From: Chloracidobacterium thermophilum B
Lineage (GTDB): Bacteria > Acidobacteriota > Blastocatellia > Chloracidobacteriales > Chloracidobacteriaceae
NCBI RefSeq assembly: GCF_000226295.1
Contig: NC_016024.1
Coordinates: forward strand, 1,471,501 to 1,535,500
Direction: 5' to 3'
Length of the DNA: 64,000 bases
Part shown: positions 30,453-38,869 of the stretch, one piece after another
Layout: each line of letters starts with the position of its first letter
How positions within the stretch are numbered: position 1 is the stretch's first letter
Notes under the pieces: generated by a model
Databases searched by the model: none
The model's input: the letters and a program-made list of their open reading frames with translations, nothing else
Told to the model about the DNA's origin: nothing
Program-made: the position numbers and the translations under genes

Positions 30453-31292
30453 TCATTCACCCGGTGGGTTGGCTTCCAGTTCACGCTCCAGTTCGGCCAC
30501 CACCTGCTTCAGCGCCGCCACGACCTGCCGTTTGTCCACATCCGACTTGCGAAATTTCAGGTCCAGGGTGAAGGTGCGCGCCGGCTCCTGGAAATGAAAC
30601 CTGAACGGTGTGGCGCGTTTTTTGGTTTTGGTTGTCTGGCGCACGGCATCGCGCGTCAGTCCAAGCTGGCGAATTCGGGCAATGAGCGCCCGGCGCTCCT
30701 CATCAGACGGCCGGCGCACAATCTGAAGCAAGGTGGATTTGGAGGTAATACCAGCCTGGCGGCACAGTTCCCGGATTTCGGCTGAGAGGCTGCCAATAGC
30801 CAGTGACTCGGTGATGCTGGACCGGGACTTCCCCAGCTTGCGGGCCATTTCCTCGTGCGTGTAGTTGAACCGTTCGGCCAGTGCCGTCAACCCTTCGGCT
30901 TCCTCAAACGGCGTCAGGTCCTTTCGCTGAAGGTTCTCAATGAGGGCAATCTCGGCCACGGCGCGGTCGTCCACGTCCATTTCGATGCAGGGCAACTCGC
31001 GCAATCCGGCCAGCAGGCTGGCCCGGTAGCGCCGCTCCCCGGAAATGATCATGAACCGCCCCCCGACTTCGGCCGGACGCACCAGCAGCGGCTCCAGCAC
31101 CCCCTTTTCGCGGATGGAGTTGGTCAACTCCTCCAAGTCGCCAAACTCGATCCGTGGCTGGTTGGGATTCGGCTCCAGCCGATCAATCGGGATCATGCGC
31201 CCGATGGGCGCGCCGGTGCGCGTCCAGAGTTCTTCGACGTAGTGGGACTCGTGGCGCATGCGCACCGTGGATGGCAACCCGCGTTTAGACAC
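30453..31292 (-). CDS. parB: ParB-like chromosome-partitioning protein
   Basis: The 279-residue protein has the ParB N-terminal domain ([29 protein letters not shown] with the CTP-binding GERRxR motif, [16 protein letters not shown]) and a central helix-turn-helix ([23 protein letters not shown]). The C-terminal dimerisation part ends in helices ([16 protein letters not shown]). It loads on parS and spreads as a CTP clamp. Start GTG 31292 is chosen because it overlaps the parA stop by 8 bp (GTGTCTAA), a typical coupled pair; longer starts run back into parA. No consensus parS is seen in the window. Confidence 0.9.
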   Translation of the reverse strand: MSKRGLPSTVRMRHESHYVEELWTRTGAPIGRMIPIDRLEPNPNQPRIEFGDLEELTNSIREKGVLEPLLVRPAEVGGRFMIISGERRYRASLLAGLRELPCIEMDVDDRAVAEIALIENLQRKDLTPFEEAEGLTALAERFNYTHEEMARKLGKSRSSITESLAIGSLSAEIRELCRQAGITSKSTLLQIVRRPSDEERRALIARIRQLGLTRDAVRQTTKTKKRATPFRFHFQEPARTFTLDLKFRKSDVDKRQVVAALKQVVAELERELEANPPGE

Positions 31293-32085
31293 GACGCAAC
31301 ACCTCCTCACAAAGCCTGGCGTATTCGACCGCACCACTCGACTGGGGCGCAAAAGTAAAGATGGACTCCCGGTAGGCGGGGCTTTCTTCCAGCCGCACGG
31401 ACTTGGAAATCACCGTCTCAAACACCTTGTCCCCAAAGACTTCGTAAATCTGGCGATAGATGTCCCGCGCCAGGGCCGTCCGCTTGTCGTGCAGCGTAAT
31501 GACCACCCCCAGCACTTGCAAGTTCGGGTTGGGACGCGCCTTGACCTTTTCGATGGTTTCCAGCAGGTCGTCCGTCCCCTCCATGGCGAAGTAGGAGGAC
31601 TGAATGGGAATGAGGACATGGGAAGCCGCCACTAGAGCATTGACCGTGATGAGTCCCAGCGTGGGCGGCGTATCAATGACAATGACATCATAAACGCGGC
31701 GCAGGGCCTCCAGACGGTCCTTAAGACGGTACGGAGCATCGAATTCCCCCACCAGGCGGGATTCGAGCTTCGCCAGACTGATGCGGGACGGCAGAATGTC
31801 AAGCCCCGGAACGGGCGTCGGTTGCACGACGGTAAGCGGATCGAGTTTGACATCCATCAGAAAGTCATAGGCTGACAGCCCCGCGGCTTCGTATGGCAGA
31901 TAGGACAGCGTACTGTTCGCTTGGGGATCGAGGTCCAGCAGCAGCGTGCGCCGCCCGCGCAGCGCCAACCCGGCCGCCAGGTTGATGGCCGTCGTCGTCT
32001 TGCCGACGCCTCCCTTCTGATTGGCAACAGCAATGACCAGACAGGTATCCAGTCGTCGTGGGTGATGTCCGTTCCCCGTACCCAT
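31285..32085 (-). CDS. parA: ParA/Soj chromosome-partitioning ATPase
   Basis: The 266-residue ATPase has the deviant Walker A KGGVGKTT (Lys24, Lys29), Walker A' ([15 protein letters not shown]) and the switch region [18 protein letters not shown]. It uses ATP to bind DNA nonspecifically and move ParB complexes. The short N-terminus (18 residues before the core) marks the chromosomal Soj type rather than a plasmid ParA with a helix-turn-helix. Its TAA overlaps parB, so the pair is one operon. A bifunctional-nuclease gene lies 92 bp upstream. Confidence 0.95.
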   Translation of the reverse strand: MGTGNGHHPRRLDTCLVIAVANQKGGVGKTTTAINLAAGLALRGRRTLLLDLDPQANSTLSYLPYEAAGLSAYDFLMDVKLDPLTVVQPTPVPGLDILPSRISLAKLESRLVGEFDAPYRLKDRLEALRRVYDVIVIDTPPTLGLITVNALVAASHVLIPIQSSYFAMEGTDDLLETIEKVKARPNPNLQVLGVVITLHDKRTALARDIYRQIYEVFGDKVFETVISKSVRLEESPAYRESIFTFAPQSSGAVEYARLCEEVLRRV

Positions 32086-32177
32086 GGCAGTTTCCCTTGC
32101 TCAGAACAACGTCACAGCCCGATTTCACCGTTTCCAGGCCCCAAGCGCCGGACCAGACCGGCAGCGTGCCCTGCCCC

Positions 32178-32675
32178 CTAACCGCGCCCGATGTCGGATT
32201 CGTCAATTTCATCGGGCCAGTCGAACTCAAGGTCATCGCCCTTGTCCGCCGTTTCTTCTTCCGGCTGGCGCTCCACGATGACTGAGGTCGAGTTCTCCAG
32301 CACGGACTCATGGACGAAAATCGGAGCATCCACCCGCAGGGCCAGTGCGATGGCATCGCTGGGACGCGCATCCAGAAACAGCATCTTGCCGGCGACTTCG
32401 AGTTCAATGACGGCGTAGAAGGTGTTGTTGCGCAGCTCCGTCACCACCACCCGGCGCACCCGTCCGTCCATCTGCAGAATCAGGTTGCGCAGCAGGTCGT
32501 GGGTCATTGGGCGCGGCGGCGACATCTTCTCGATTTCAAAGGCAATGGCATTGGCCTCGAAGGGCCCAACCCAGATGGGCAGCAACTGGTCGCCGTTGAC
32601 CTCCTTGAGCACAACAATAGGTGTGTTGGCCGCCGGGTCAATCATCAGCCCCCGAATCTTCATCTCACGTTCCAT
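32178..32675 (-). CDS. Bifunctional nuclease family protein (DUF151)
   Basis: The 165-residue protein matches the BFN/DUF151 family: MKIRGLMIDPAANTPIVVLKE, LPIWVGPFEANAIAFEIE, RPMTHDLLRNL and DARPSDAIALALRVDAPIFV are its conserved blocks. Family members in plants and bacteria have been called RNase/DNase enzymes; their role is unsettled. The acidic tail (EEETADKGDDLEFDWPDEID) is long. It lies between recN and parA on the same strand. Confidence 0.9.
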   Translation of the reverse strand: MEREMKIRGLMIDPAANTPIVVLKEVNGDQLLPIWVGPFEANAIAFEIEKMSPPRPMTHDLLRNLILQMDGRVRRVVVTELRNNTFYAVIELEVAGKMLFLDARPSDAIALALRVDAPIFVHESVLENSTSVIVERQPEEETADKGDDLEFDWPDEIDESDIGRG

Positions 32676-32732
32676 GGCAGTCGTCCTCCAGTTTTGGCGG
32701 TATCGGGATAAAACAACAGAAAAGCTTTGTAA

Positions 32733-34442
32733 TCAACAATTAACCTGAGATGTCGGCGCGCCGACAAAACCGTCGGGCGCCAGCATTTCCCGCGCCGCCT
32801 GGCGCGCTGACTCGGTGACGACGGCCCCACCCAGCAGGCGGGCCAGTTCCTCCACCCGTGCATCCCTGTCCAGCACAACAATCTCCGTGTGCGTCCGCTC
32901 ATTGACCACGGTCTTTTCCACCCGCAGATGAGTGGTGCCAAAGCGCGCCACCTGAGCCTGGTGCGTGATGCACAGCACCTGCTGACGCTCAGCCAGGCGA
33001 CGCAGGCGGACGCCTACCGCTTCCGCCACCCGGCCGCTAATCCCCACGTCAACTTCGTCGAAAACCATCGTACGCGGAATGTCCGTCGGCGCAAGGATGG
33101 ATTTCACAGCAAGCATCACCCGGGACAACTCCCCCCCGGAAGCAACCCTGGATAACGGACGCGGCGGCTCGCCGGGATTCGAGGTAAACAGAAACTCAAT
33201 CCCTTCCAATCCGCTGCGTTCCCACCTCGCCGTATCTTCAGCCTCCCGCCAGTCGAAAGCGACAACCAGCCGTGCCTGCGGCAGCGCCAGGTATGACAAC
33301 TCGTGTTCCAGCGCTTGCTCAAAACGCGGCGCGGCTGCCTGCCGTGCGGCCCGCAGCGCCAGGGCACAGTCCCGGTACCGGACAGCCGCCGCTTCAACGG
33401 CTGCCACCAGCCGTTGCCGTTCGGCGGTGTCGTTTTCGACCTGGGCCAGTTCCGCCTGAATCCGGGCCAGCGTTGCCAGCACCTGCTCCAGGGTTCCGCC
33501 ATACTTGCGTTTGAGCCGGTCCAGATCATCGAGGCGGGCCTCAACTTCGCGCAACCGCTCTGGAGAAACCACGATGGTCTCAGCATAGTCCCGGAGAGCA
33601 AAGGCGGCTTCCTCAATGCCGTAGCGCGCGGCTTCCAGAGTGGAAAGGACTTCCGACAGCGCCGGGTCAGCCGCAGCCAAATCCTCCACCTGGCGGAGTG
33701 CCTGTGCGACCAGCGTCAGCGCCGAAGCTTCCCGCTCATAGAGCAGATCGTACCCGGCGGCAGCGGCCGCCAGCAGCCGCTCCGCATGCACCAGCCGCGT
33801 GCGTTCACGCCACAGGGTTTCATCCTCTCCGACCGCCGGCGCCACCCGCTCAATATCCCCGCGCTGGAATTCGAGCAGATCGCGCCGCTGCTGCCGGTGC
33901 AACGCCTCCTGTTCAAACTGCTCCAGGGATTGCCGCGCTGCGTGCCAGGCCGTGAAGGCCTCCGCCGTGGCGGTTGCCAGTTCCACATGCTGGCCAAAGG
34001 TATCGAGCACGCCGGCATGCGCTGCCGGAAAAATCAATGTCTGCTGATCGCCCTGCCCGTGAATGTCCACCAGGTAGGGCCGCAGCGCCCGGACGGTCGC
34101 CAGCGGGCACAACTGGTCGTTGATAAACAGCCTCCCCTTCCCGTTGAGAGACACTTCCCGCCGGATGAGCAAGGTATCCTCCGCCTCCAGCTCAGCTTCG
34201 GCAAGGATACGCCTGACTTCCGGGTGGTCAGGACAGTCAAAGAGAGCTTCCACTGCGGCCCGCGTCTCACCAGCCCGGATGATGTCCGAGGTGGCACGTC
34301 CCCCCACCACCAGGGACAGAGCATCCACAACGAGCGATTTCCCGGCGCCGGTCTCCCCGGTGACAATGGTCAACCCCGGACCAAACCCCACCTGCTGCCG
34401 ACGCACAACCGCCAGATTTTCGATGTTGAGTTGCCTCAGCAT
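32733..34442 (-). CDS. recN: DNA repair protein RecN
   Basis: The 569-residue SMC-like ATPase acts early in double-strand-break repair. Walker A GETGAGKS is at 29-36. Long helical coiled-coil arms lie in the middle (about 155-360). The C-terminal signature and Walker B read SRVASGGELSRVMLAVKSIL and TMVFDEVDVGISGRVAEAVG, followed by VLCITHQAQVARF. The start is placed at 34442 because MLRQLNIENLAVV is the canonical RecN N-terminus; 18 codons upstream are open but not family-like. Confidence 0.95.
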   Translation of the reverse strand: MLRQLNIENLAVVRRQQVGFGPGLTIVTGETGAGKSLVVDALSLVVGGRATSDIIRAGETRAAVEALFDCPDHPEVRRILAEAELEAEDTLLIRREVSLNGKGRLFINDQLCPLATVRALRPYLVDIHGQGDQQTLIFPAAHAGVLDTFGQHVELATATAEAFTAWHAARQSLEQFEQEALHRQQRRDLLEFQRGDIERVAPAVGEDETLWRERTRLVHAERLLAAAAAGYDLLYEREASALTLVAQALRQVEDLAAADPALSEVLSTLEAARYGIEEAAFALRDYAETIVVSPERLREVEARLDDLDRLKRKYGGTLEQVLATLARIQAELAQVENDTAERQRLVAAVEAAAVRYRDCALALRAARQAAAPRFEQALEHELSYLALPQARLVVAFDWREAEDTARWERSGLEGIEFLFTSNPGEPPRPLSRVASGGELSRVMLAVKSILAPTDIPRTMVFDEVDVGISGRVAEAVGVRLRRLAERQQVLCITHQAQVARFGTTHLRVEKTVVNERTHTEIVVLDRDARVEELARLLGGAVVTESARQAAREMLAPDGFVGAPTSQVNC

Positions 34443-34686
34443 GCGCTCATGGATGGGAACAGAACAACCTTCCAACCGGGAGACCGAAGGAACCACAACC
34501 AGGGGACATCAAACCGCCTTCTGCAGGCCATCTCCCGGCAAACCGGTGTTCGCCACTGGCAATCGCACCGCCCTCGTGGGAGCATACCGAAAAGGTCAAA
34601 CCCACAAGCCATGCCTTAAATCCTGTATAGTTCCGGGGTGAACTTCCCCAAATGACCAGGACCTTGTTGGAACAACAGAGCATCGT

Positions 34687-35196
34687 ATGCCGATACTACG
34701 GAGTCTGACCCAAGAGTACAAGCGACTCCTCACCGAGAGTCACACCTGCCTGAACGCCATACCTGAAGCCGCACTGTACTGGCGTCCGGCTCTACCACAC
34801 CATGACTTCAGCAATCGCTCCAGCGGCGAGAGCTTCATTGCTCTGGCTGGGGGTATCGAGTATGTCATCAACGGCATCCTCTCCAATTACTGGGACCATC
34901 CGGCCGAGTGGACGATGCGCGAAACCCTCTCCACTCCAGCCCGGCTGCAACAGTATCTTACTGACGTTATCAGTCTCACGTCAAAATTTGAAGCCACCCT
35001 GACCGACGACGACCTCCCCAAAGTCATCTACCTCCCCACCCCACGCCAGACCACCATCGGCACGCTGCTTGTCGAACGACTCGCCCTCGCCGCTCAGCAC
35101 TACGGCCAAGCCATGGCCACCTGGCGTGCATTTCTGTCCACAACCCACCACACCGCTCCCCCGCCAATCCCGCCCGAATCCGAAACCGGGACTTGA
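34687..35196 (+). CDS. DinB-like four-helix protein (tentative)
   Basis: The 169-residue protein is mostly helical. The features LLTESHTCLNAIPEAALYWRP and VERLALAAQHYGQAMATWRAF are like the DinB/YfiT/MSMEG-like four-helix superfamily, where His residues bind a metal. The likely metal His are in the first helix and in AAQHYGQ. Such proteins are thiol-dependent transferases or unknown. The assignment rests on pattern only. It is divergent from recN, with a 244-bp gap, and convergent with the beta-propeller gene. Confidence 0.55.
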   Translation: MPILRSLTQEYKRLLTESHTCLNAIPEAALYWRPALPHHDFSNRSSGESFIALAGGIEYVINGILSNYWDHPAEWTMRETLSTPARLQQYLTDVISLTSKFEATLTDDDLPKVIYLPTPRQTTIGTLLVERLALAAQHYGQAMATWRAFLSTTHHTAPPPIPPESETGT

Positions 35197-35219
35197 GCTT
35201 GTTTACAAGGATTTACATA

Positions 35220-37355
35220 CTACGGCTTAACAACCAACATAAACTTTTCACCCGTGGTGTGCAGCGCCGCATCAAGCACCCGGACGGCGATGAGATATTC
35301 CCCCGGTGACAGATTCCGATACACCAGCGTAAAAACCTCACGCGGGGAGTCCAACACCAGGTCATCCGGGTAGATCAAAATCCACTCGCCACCATCAAAG
35401 GACACTTCGGCCGACTTGAGCGGTGAGGTGGCCGTCACTACTTCAACTCTGACCTTTGCTTCCTTCGTCGAAATCTCTGAAGGCAAAAAGGTTATCTTCG
35501 GCAATGCATTCGTAATCACAACCGGCGAGAGGACCTGCGAAGAAGCCAGCGCCCACGCCGGCGGATTGGAAGCGGCATCGCTGACTTCAAGCTGGAATTC
35601 ATAAATGCCGTCCGGCAGCATCTCCGGGGAAATGACGAAAAACGGGTTACGCAGCTTTTCCGCCAACGGCTTCCAGTTGGACTGTCCACGCAACCGATAG
35701 GACAGCCGGTAGGTCAGCGTGTCGCCATTTTTGTCCTCTGCCTGCCACTGAAGCGTTCGCGCTCCGCGCTGGAACACCTTGCGCGGTGGCTGATTGGCGA
35801 TGATACCGAACTGGACCGGGTCCAAGCCGGAACTCATCACACTCGGATCAGGCGGCGGCACGACAGCTTCCTGCAAGGCCACGCCGACCGGCAGAACGGT
35901 GAACGAGGTAATGACCGGTGCCAGATTACGCGGCAGGTAAGCCACCCGGACGGCCATCACTTCGGCCCCTTTTTTCAGACGCAAACGCCACTGCAGAAAC
36001 CGTCCCCGTGGACTGGTGACGACACCTCCCGGTGCCGGCATTTCAGCCGACCAGTCACTCCACAGCGCCCCCGGCAACTGGGTGTTTCCGGTCCGGGTCT
36101 GTACAAAGACTTCCCCTTTACCCTCCACATGGATACGACCCCACGCCTCAACTACCGCTTTAGCATCCTGAACCGCTGAGGTAAACACCCCTTCATCCTG
36201 CGCCGTCGGGCTGAGGCGGTAGAGTTTGGCCAAACCACTGGTCACGACATACAGGGTCTCCCCGGCGCCGGCTTCCGCAGCGGCAATGCGTTCCTCCTCG
36301 ACAGCGCCAAACAGGGTGGATTGTCCTTCCGGCCCAACGAAAAAGAGCCGGCCCTGTCCGCCGGTCGAACTGCTGCCAAGTCCTACGAGAACGCCATCCC
36401 GCCACCGGAGCAGAACAGTGGCCGTGTCGCTGCTTGTCCAGAGGGCCGTTTGACGGCCATCTTCACCGAGTCGGTAGAGCGTTGTGCCGCCTGAAGCCGG
36501 GCGCAGCGGTGTGCCGCCACTGCTTTCCCCTTCACTGGCAATTACTTCCGCCGGCGTGCTCCCGGTGCTTCCACCGCCGCTCGCCTTCAGCTCACCGATA
36601 CCCAAGGCAAAAACAGAACCGTCCGGCATGGGCACCAGCCGCCGAATCTCACGGGAGGGTGCATCGAACACCGCCGTCACACGCCCATCGGCTATGCGCA
36701 CGACCAGCCCGCCCGGATCGGTCCCGGCCCACACCGCGCCATCCCGCGCCACCATCAGGCTTGTGACATTGGATTCATCTGTCGTCCAGAGTGCCTGCAC
36801 CGACAGCCCACCACGTGACAAGGTAAAGACACCGCCCTTCCCACCGGTGGCATAGACGAGGGTGCCATCGGGCAGACATCGCATGTCCCAGATGTATTTC
36901 TCCGGCGGGTCATACACGACCCGGAAGCCTGGTTGGCCGGCGGTCAACTGGTAAATTTTTCCGTCCGGGGAGGTGGCGGCAAAAATAGCTCCCTGGCCGT
37001 CGGTGGCCAGAGCCGTCACATCCAATTCGTCAAAATCGGCGACCAGGGTCAGCGCCCCCTCAGCCGTCGCCCGAAACAACCTGCCATCGTGGCCCGTGCC
37101 GACATACACCTCGTTGCCGACAAGCAGGCTGCAGAGCGCAAAGGGCTGCTGGGTATCCCCCACGAGTTTGGGCGTGGGCACGACGCGCAAAATGCCATTA
37201 TCAGACACTGATAGCCCACTGAGGCGACCCGCAAGGTAGTCTTCCTTGCGCACGCATTCCCAGAACGCCGTGCCTTCCGCCTGCAGCGGCAGCGTCCACC
37301 AACAGAAAAGCGCCAGGGCAAGCACGCTCTTGGTCAGAGGTCGTTGTATCAGCAT
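35220..37355 (-). CDS. Secreted beta-propeller protein with C-terminal Ig-like domain
   Basis: The 711-residue protein has a signal peptide (ALALFCWWTLPLQA, cleavage about 26). Repeated blade-like motifs follow (VYVGTGHDGRLFRAT, GAIFAATSPDGKIYQLT, AVWAGTDPGGLVVRI, VLVGLGSSSTGGQG), as in two-component-type or NHL propellers. The C-terminal region (about 520-711) is Ig/fibronectin-like (LQWQAEDKNGDTLTYRLSYRL, IYEFQLEVSDAASNPP). The true start is 37355; its ATG overlaps the acyltransferase stop by 7 bp, so the pair is coupled. Open frame upstream of this is antisense-like and not coding. Ligand unknown. Confidence 0.72.
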   Translation of the reverse strand: MLIQRPLTKSVLALALFCWWTLPLQAEGTAFWECVRKEDYLAGRLSGLSVSDNGILRVVPTPKLVGDTQQPFALCSLLVGNEVYVGTGHDGRLFRATAEGALTLVADFDELDVTALATDGQGAIFAATSPDGKIYQLTAGQPGFRVVYDPPEKYIWDMRCLPDGTLVYATGGKGGVFTLSRGGLSVQALWTTDESNVTSLMVARDGAVWAGTDPGGLVVRIADGRVTAVFDAPSREIRRLVPMPDGSVFALGIGELKASGGGSTGSTPAEVIASEGESSGGTPLRPASGGTTLYRLGEDGRQTALWTSSDTATVLLRWRDGVLVGLGSSSTGGQGRLFFVGPEGQSTLFGAVEEERIAAAEAGAGETLYVVTSGLAKLYRLSPTAQDEGVFTSAVQDAKAVVEAWGRIHVEGKGEVFVQTRTGNTQLPGALWSDWSAEMPAPGGVVTSPRGRFLQWRLRLKKGAEVMAVRVAYLPRNLAPVITSFTVLPVGVALQEAVVPPPDPSVMSSGLDPVQFGIIANQPPRKVFQRGARTLQWQAEDKNGDTLTYRLSYRLRGQSNWKPLAEKLRNPFFVISPEMLPDGIYEFQLEVSDAASNPPAWALASSQVLSPVVITNALPKITFLPSEISTKEAKVRVEVVTATSPLKSAEVSFDGGEWILIYPDDLVLDSPREVFTLVYRNLSPGEYLIAVRVLDAALHTTGEKFMLVVKP

Positions 37356-38338
37356 TGATTGTTTCCTGGTGACAAAAGATTGGAACCGTTCGGGACAGTT
37401 ACCGGAGCCAAGTCCGGTTGGGGTTGGCTTTTCCAGCGCCGGTGAATCCACAGCCACTGGTCCGGGTAGCGGCGGACCACAGCTTCCCAGCAGCGTGTCA
37501 GGCGGAGCGTGTTTTCCCGGATGTCGAAGGCTTCGTCCGCCGTCCGTACCAGCGGCACCGGTGGCTCGAACACCAGCCGGTGCCGTCCCCGCCGGGCATC
37601 CCATACGAGATACCCCGGAACAACCACCGCCCCCGTCCGCCGCGCCAGGCGTGCCACAAGCGGCGACGTGCAGGCCGGACGCCCAAAAAACGGGCAGAAA
37701 ATACCGTGCTGGGGCTGGACGTGCACATCGGCGAGAATCCCCACCGTCTCCCCCCGCCGGAGGCGGACCACCAGCCCGCGCAAGTCGCGGTGCTTGGATA
37801 GGAGGCGGTTGCCGCTCGCCGTCCGCCAGCGTGTGATCAGATGATCCACAAGGGGATTGTCTATGGGGCGCACGAGAATGTTGAGCGGATGCCCGTAAAG
37901 CGCATGTGCAAAGGCGCTGAGTTCCCAAGCGCCGAGGTGTCCGGTAAAGAAAATCACGCCCCGTCCCTGCGCCTGAGCTGCGGCAAAGTGCTCAAACCCT
38001 TCGTATTCAACCACTTCGTGGACATTCCCGGGATGCAGCTTCGGAAACTGGGAAAACTCGCCGAGCAGCCGCCCCAGGTTTGTGATGCACCCGCGGAGCA
38101 ACTGCCGCCGCTCCCGTTCCGACAGTTCCGGGAAAGCCAGGGCCAGATTGTCAGCACCCACCCGCCACAACCGTGGCAGCACACAGGCCAGAAGCCTTGC
38201 CAGAAGCATGCCGCCGCACAGGGCCCACCGCCGGGGCAGGCGTCCCAGGCCCCCCAACAGCCCGGCCACCAGAGCGGCTTCGGCCCGCTGCCGTACGGTC
38301 GGAGATGGATTGACAGGTGCACGTTCCATCGTTAGCAT
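37349..38338 (-). CDS. LpxL/HtrB-like lysophospholipid or lipid A acyltransferase
   Basis: The 329-residue inner-membrane protein has the HxxxxE-type catalytic motif in FTGHLGAWELSAF (His and Glu), followed by LVRPIDNPLVDHLI and DVHVQPQHGIFCPFFGRPACTSP. These match the LpxL/HtrB family, which adds secondary acyl chains to lipid A. A hydrophobic N-terminal helix is at about 20-45. Start 38338 is supported by GGGGAG 4 bp upstream; tRNA-Cys lies immediately upstream. It is translationally coupled with the propeller gene downstream. Confidence 0.9.
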   Translation of the reverse strand: MLTMERAPVNPSPTVRQRAEAALVAGLLGGLGRLPRRWALCGGMLLARLLACVLPRLWRVGADNLALAFPELSERERRQLLRGCITNLGRLLGEFSQFPKLHPGNVHEVVEYEGFEHFAAAQAQGRGVIFFTGHLGAWELSAFAHALYGHPLNILVRPIDNPLVDHLITRWRTASGNRLLSKHRDLRGLVVRLRRGETVGILADVHVQPQHGIFCPFFGRPACTSPLVARLARRTGAVVVPGYLVWDARRGRHRLVFEPPVPLVRTADEAFDIRENTLRLTRCWEAVVRRYPDQWLWIHRRWKSQPQPDLAPVTVPNGSNLLSPGNNQC

Positions 38339-38391
38339 CGTCTCCCCAACGTGATCGGCGCGGCATTGCCGTTCACACCAGGTGTCGGTTT

Positions 38392-38466
38392 GGTGGCGTA
38401 GCCAAGTGGTAAGGCACGGGTCTGCAAAACCCTTATTCGTCGGTTCGATTCCGACCGCCACCTCCA
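38392..38466 (+). tRNA. tRNA-Cys (anticodon GCA)
   Basis: Acceptor arms GGTGGCG (38392-38398) and CGCCACC (38456-38462) pair fully. The anticodon loop CTGCAAA carries GCA at 38424-38426, the T loop is GGTTCGATTCC, and CCA is encoded at 38464-38466 after discriminator T. The anticodon stem has one C-T mismatch at its first pair. It lies divergent from the acyltransferase gene. Confidence 0.95.
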
Positions 38467-38533
38467 GTCAGATGGCCCAGGCTGCCCCGGCGCACGACCG
38501 TCCTTCATCCCACTTCCTCCCCGGTTTTGGTTT

Positions 38534-38860
38534 ATGGCGTCAGATTTCTTTGTCGGCACGTCGTGTACGCTGATCATCACGGTCATGCTGCTGGCGTTGG
38601 CGCGTATCTCAGCAGTTCGCGTCAAAAAGGGAGCCAGTTTGTATCACGCTTCCATCCAGCCGTTGATCTTTATGTCCGGGGTGCTGTTTCTGCTGTACCT
38701 GGTCAACCTGGGGCTGATTCACCTGCTGACGGCCGCCGGTGTGCGGGGCGATCTGGCACTCTACACAGCGCTGCTGCTCGACGACATCCTGGCCTGCACC
38801 TTTCTGCTCACGATGTTTCGCCGCAACGCCCTTCGCCAGGCGGCCAAAGCCCTCAAATGA
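38534..38860 (+). CDS. Small polytopic membrane protein of unknown function
   Basis: The 108-residue protein has about three hydrophobic segments (roughly 7-27, 42-66 and 75-94), with basic residues between and at the C-terminus (RRNALRQAAKALK). It follows the tRNA-Cys by 67 bp and converges on the diadenylate cyclase fusion gene, ending 9 bp before it. No family is recognised. The composition is strongly membrane-like, so a real gene is likely. Confidence 0.6.
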   Translation: MASDFFVGTSCTLIITVMLLALARISAVRVKKGASLYHASIQPLIFMSGVLFLLYLVNLGLIHLLTAAGVRGDLALYTALLLDDILACTFLLTMFRRNALRQAAKALK

Positions 38861-38869
38861 CGTGCCGGA

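Noticed and set aside
37356-37928. N-terminal extension of the beta-propeller frame.
   Set aside because: It overlaps the conserved acyltransferase and precedes a clear signal peptide, so the start is 37355.
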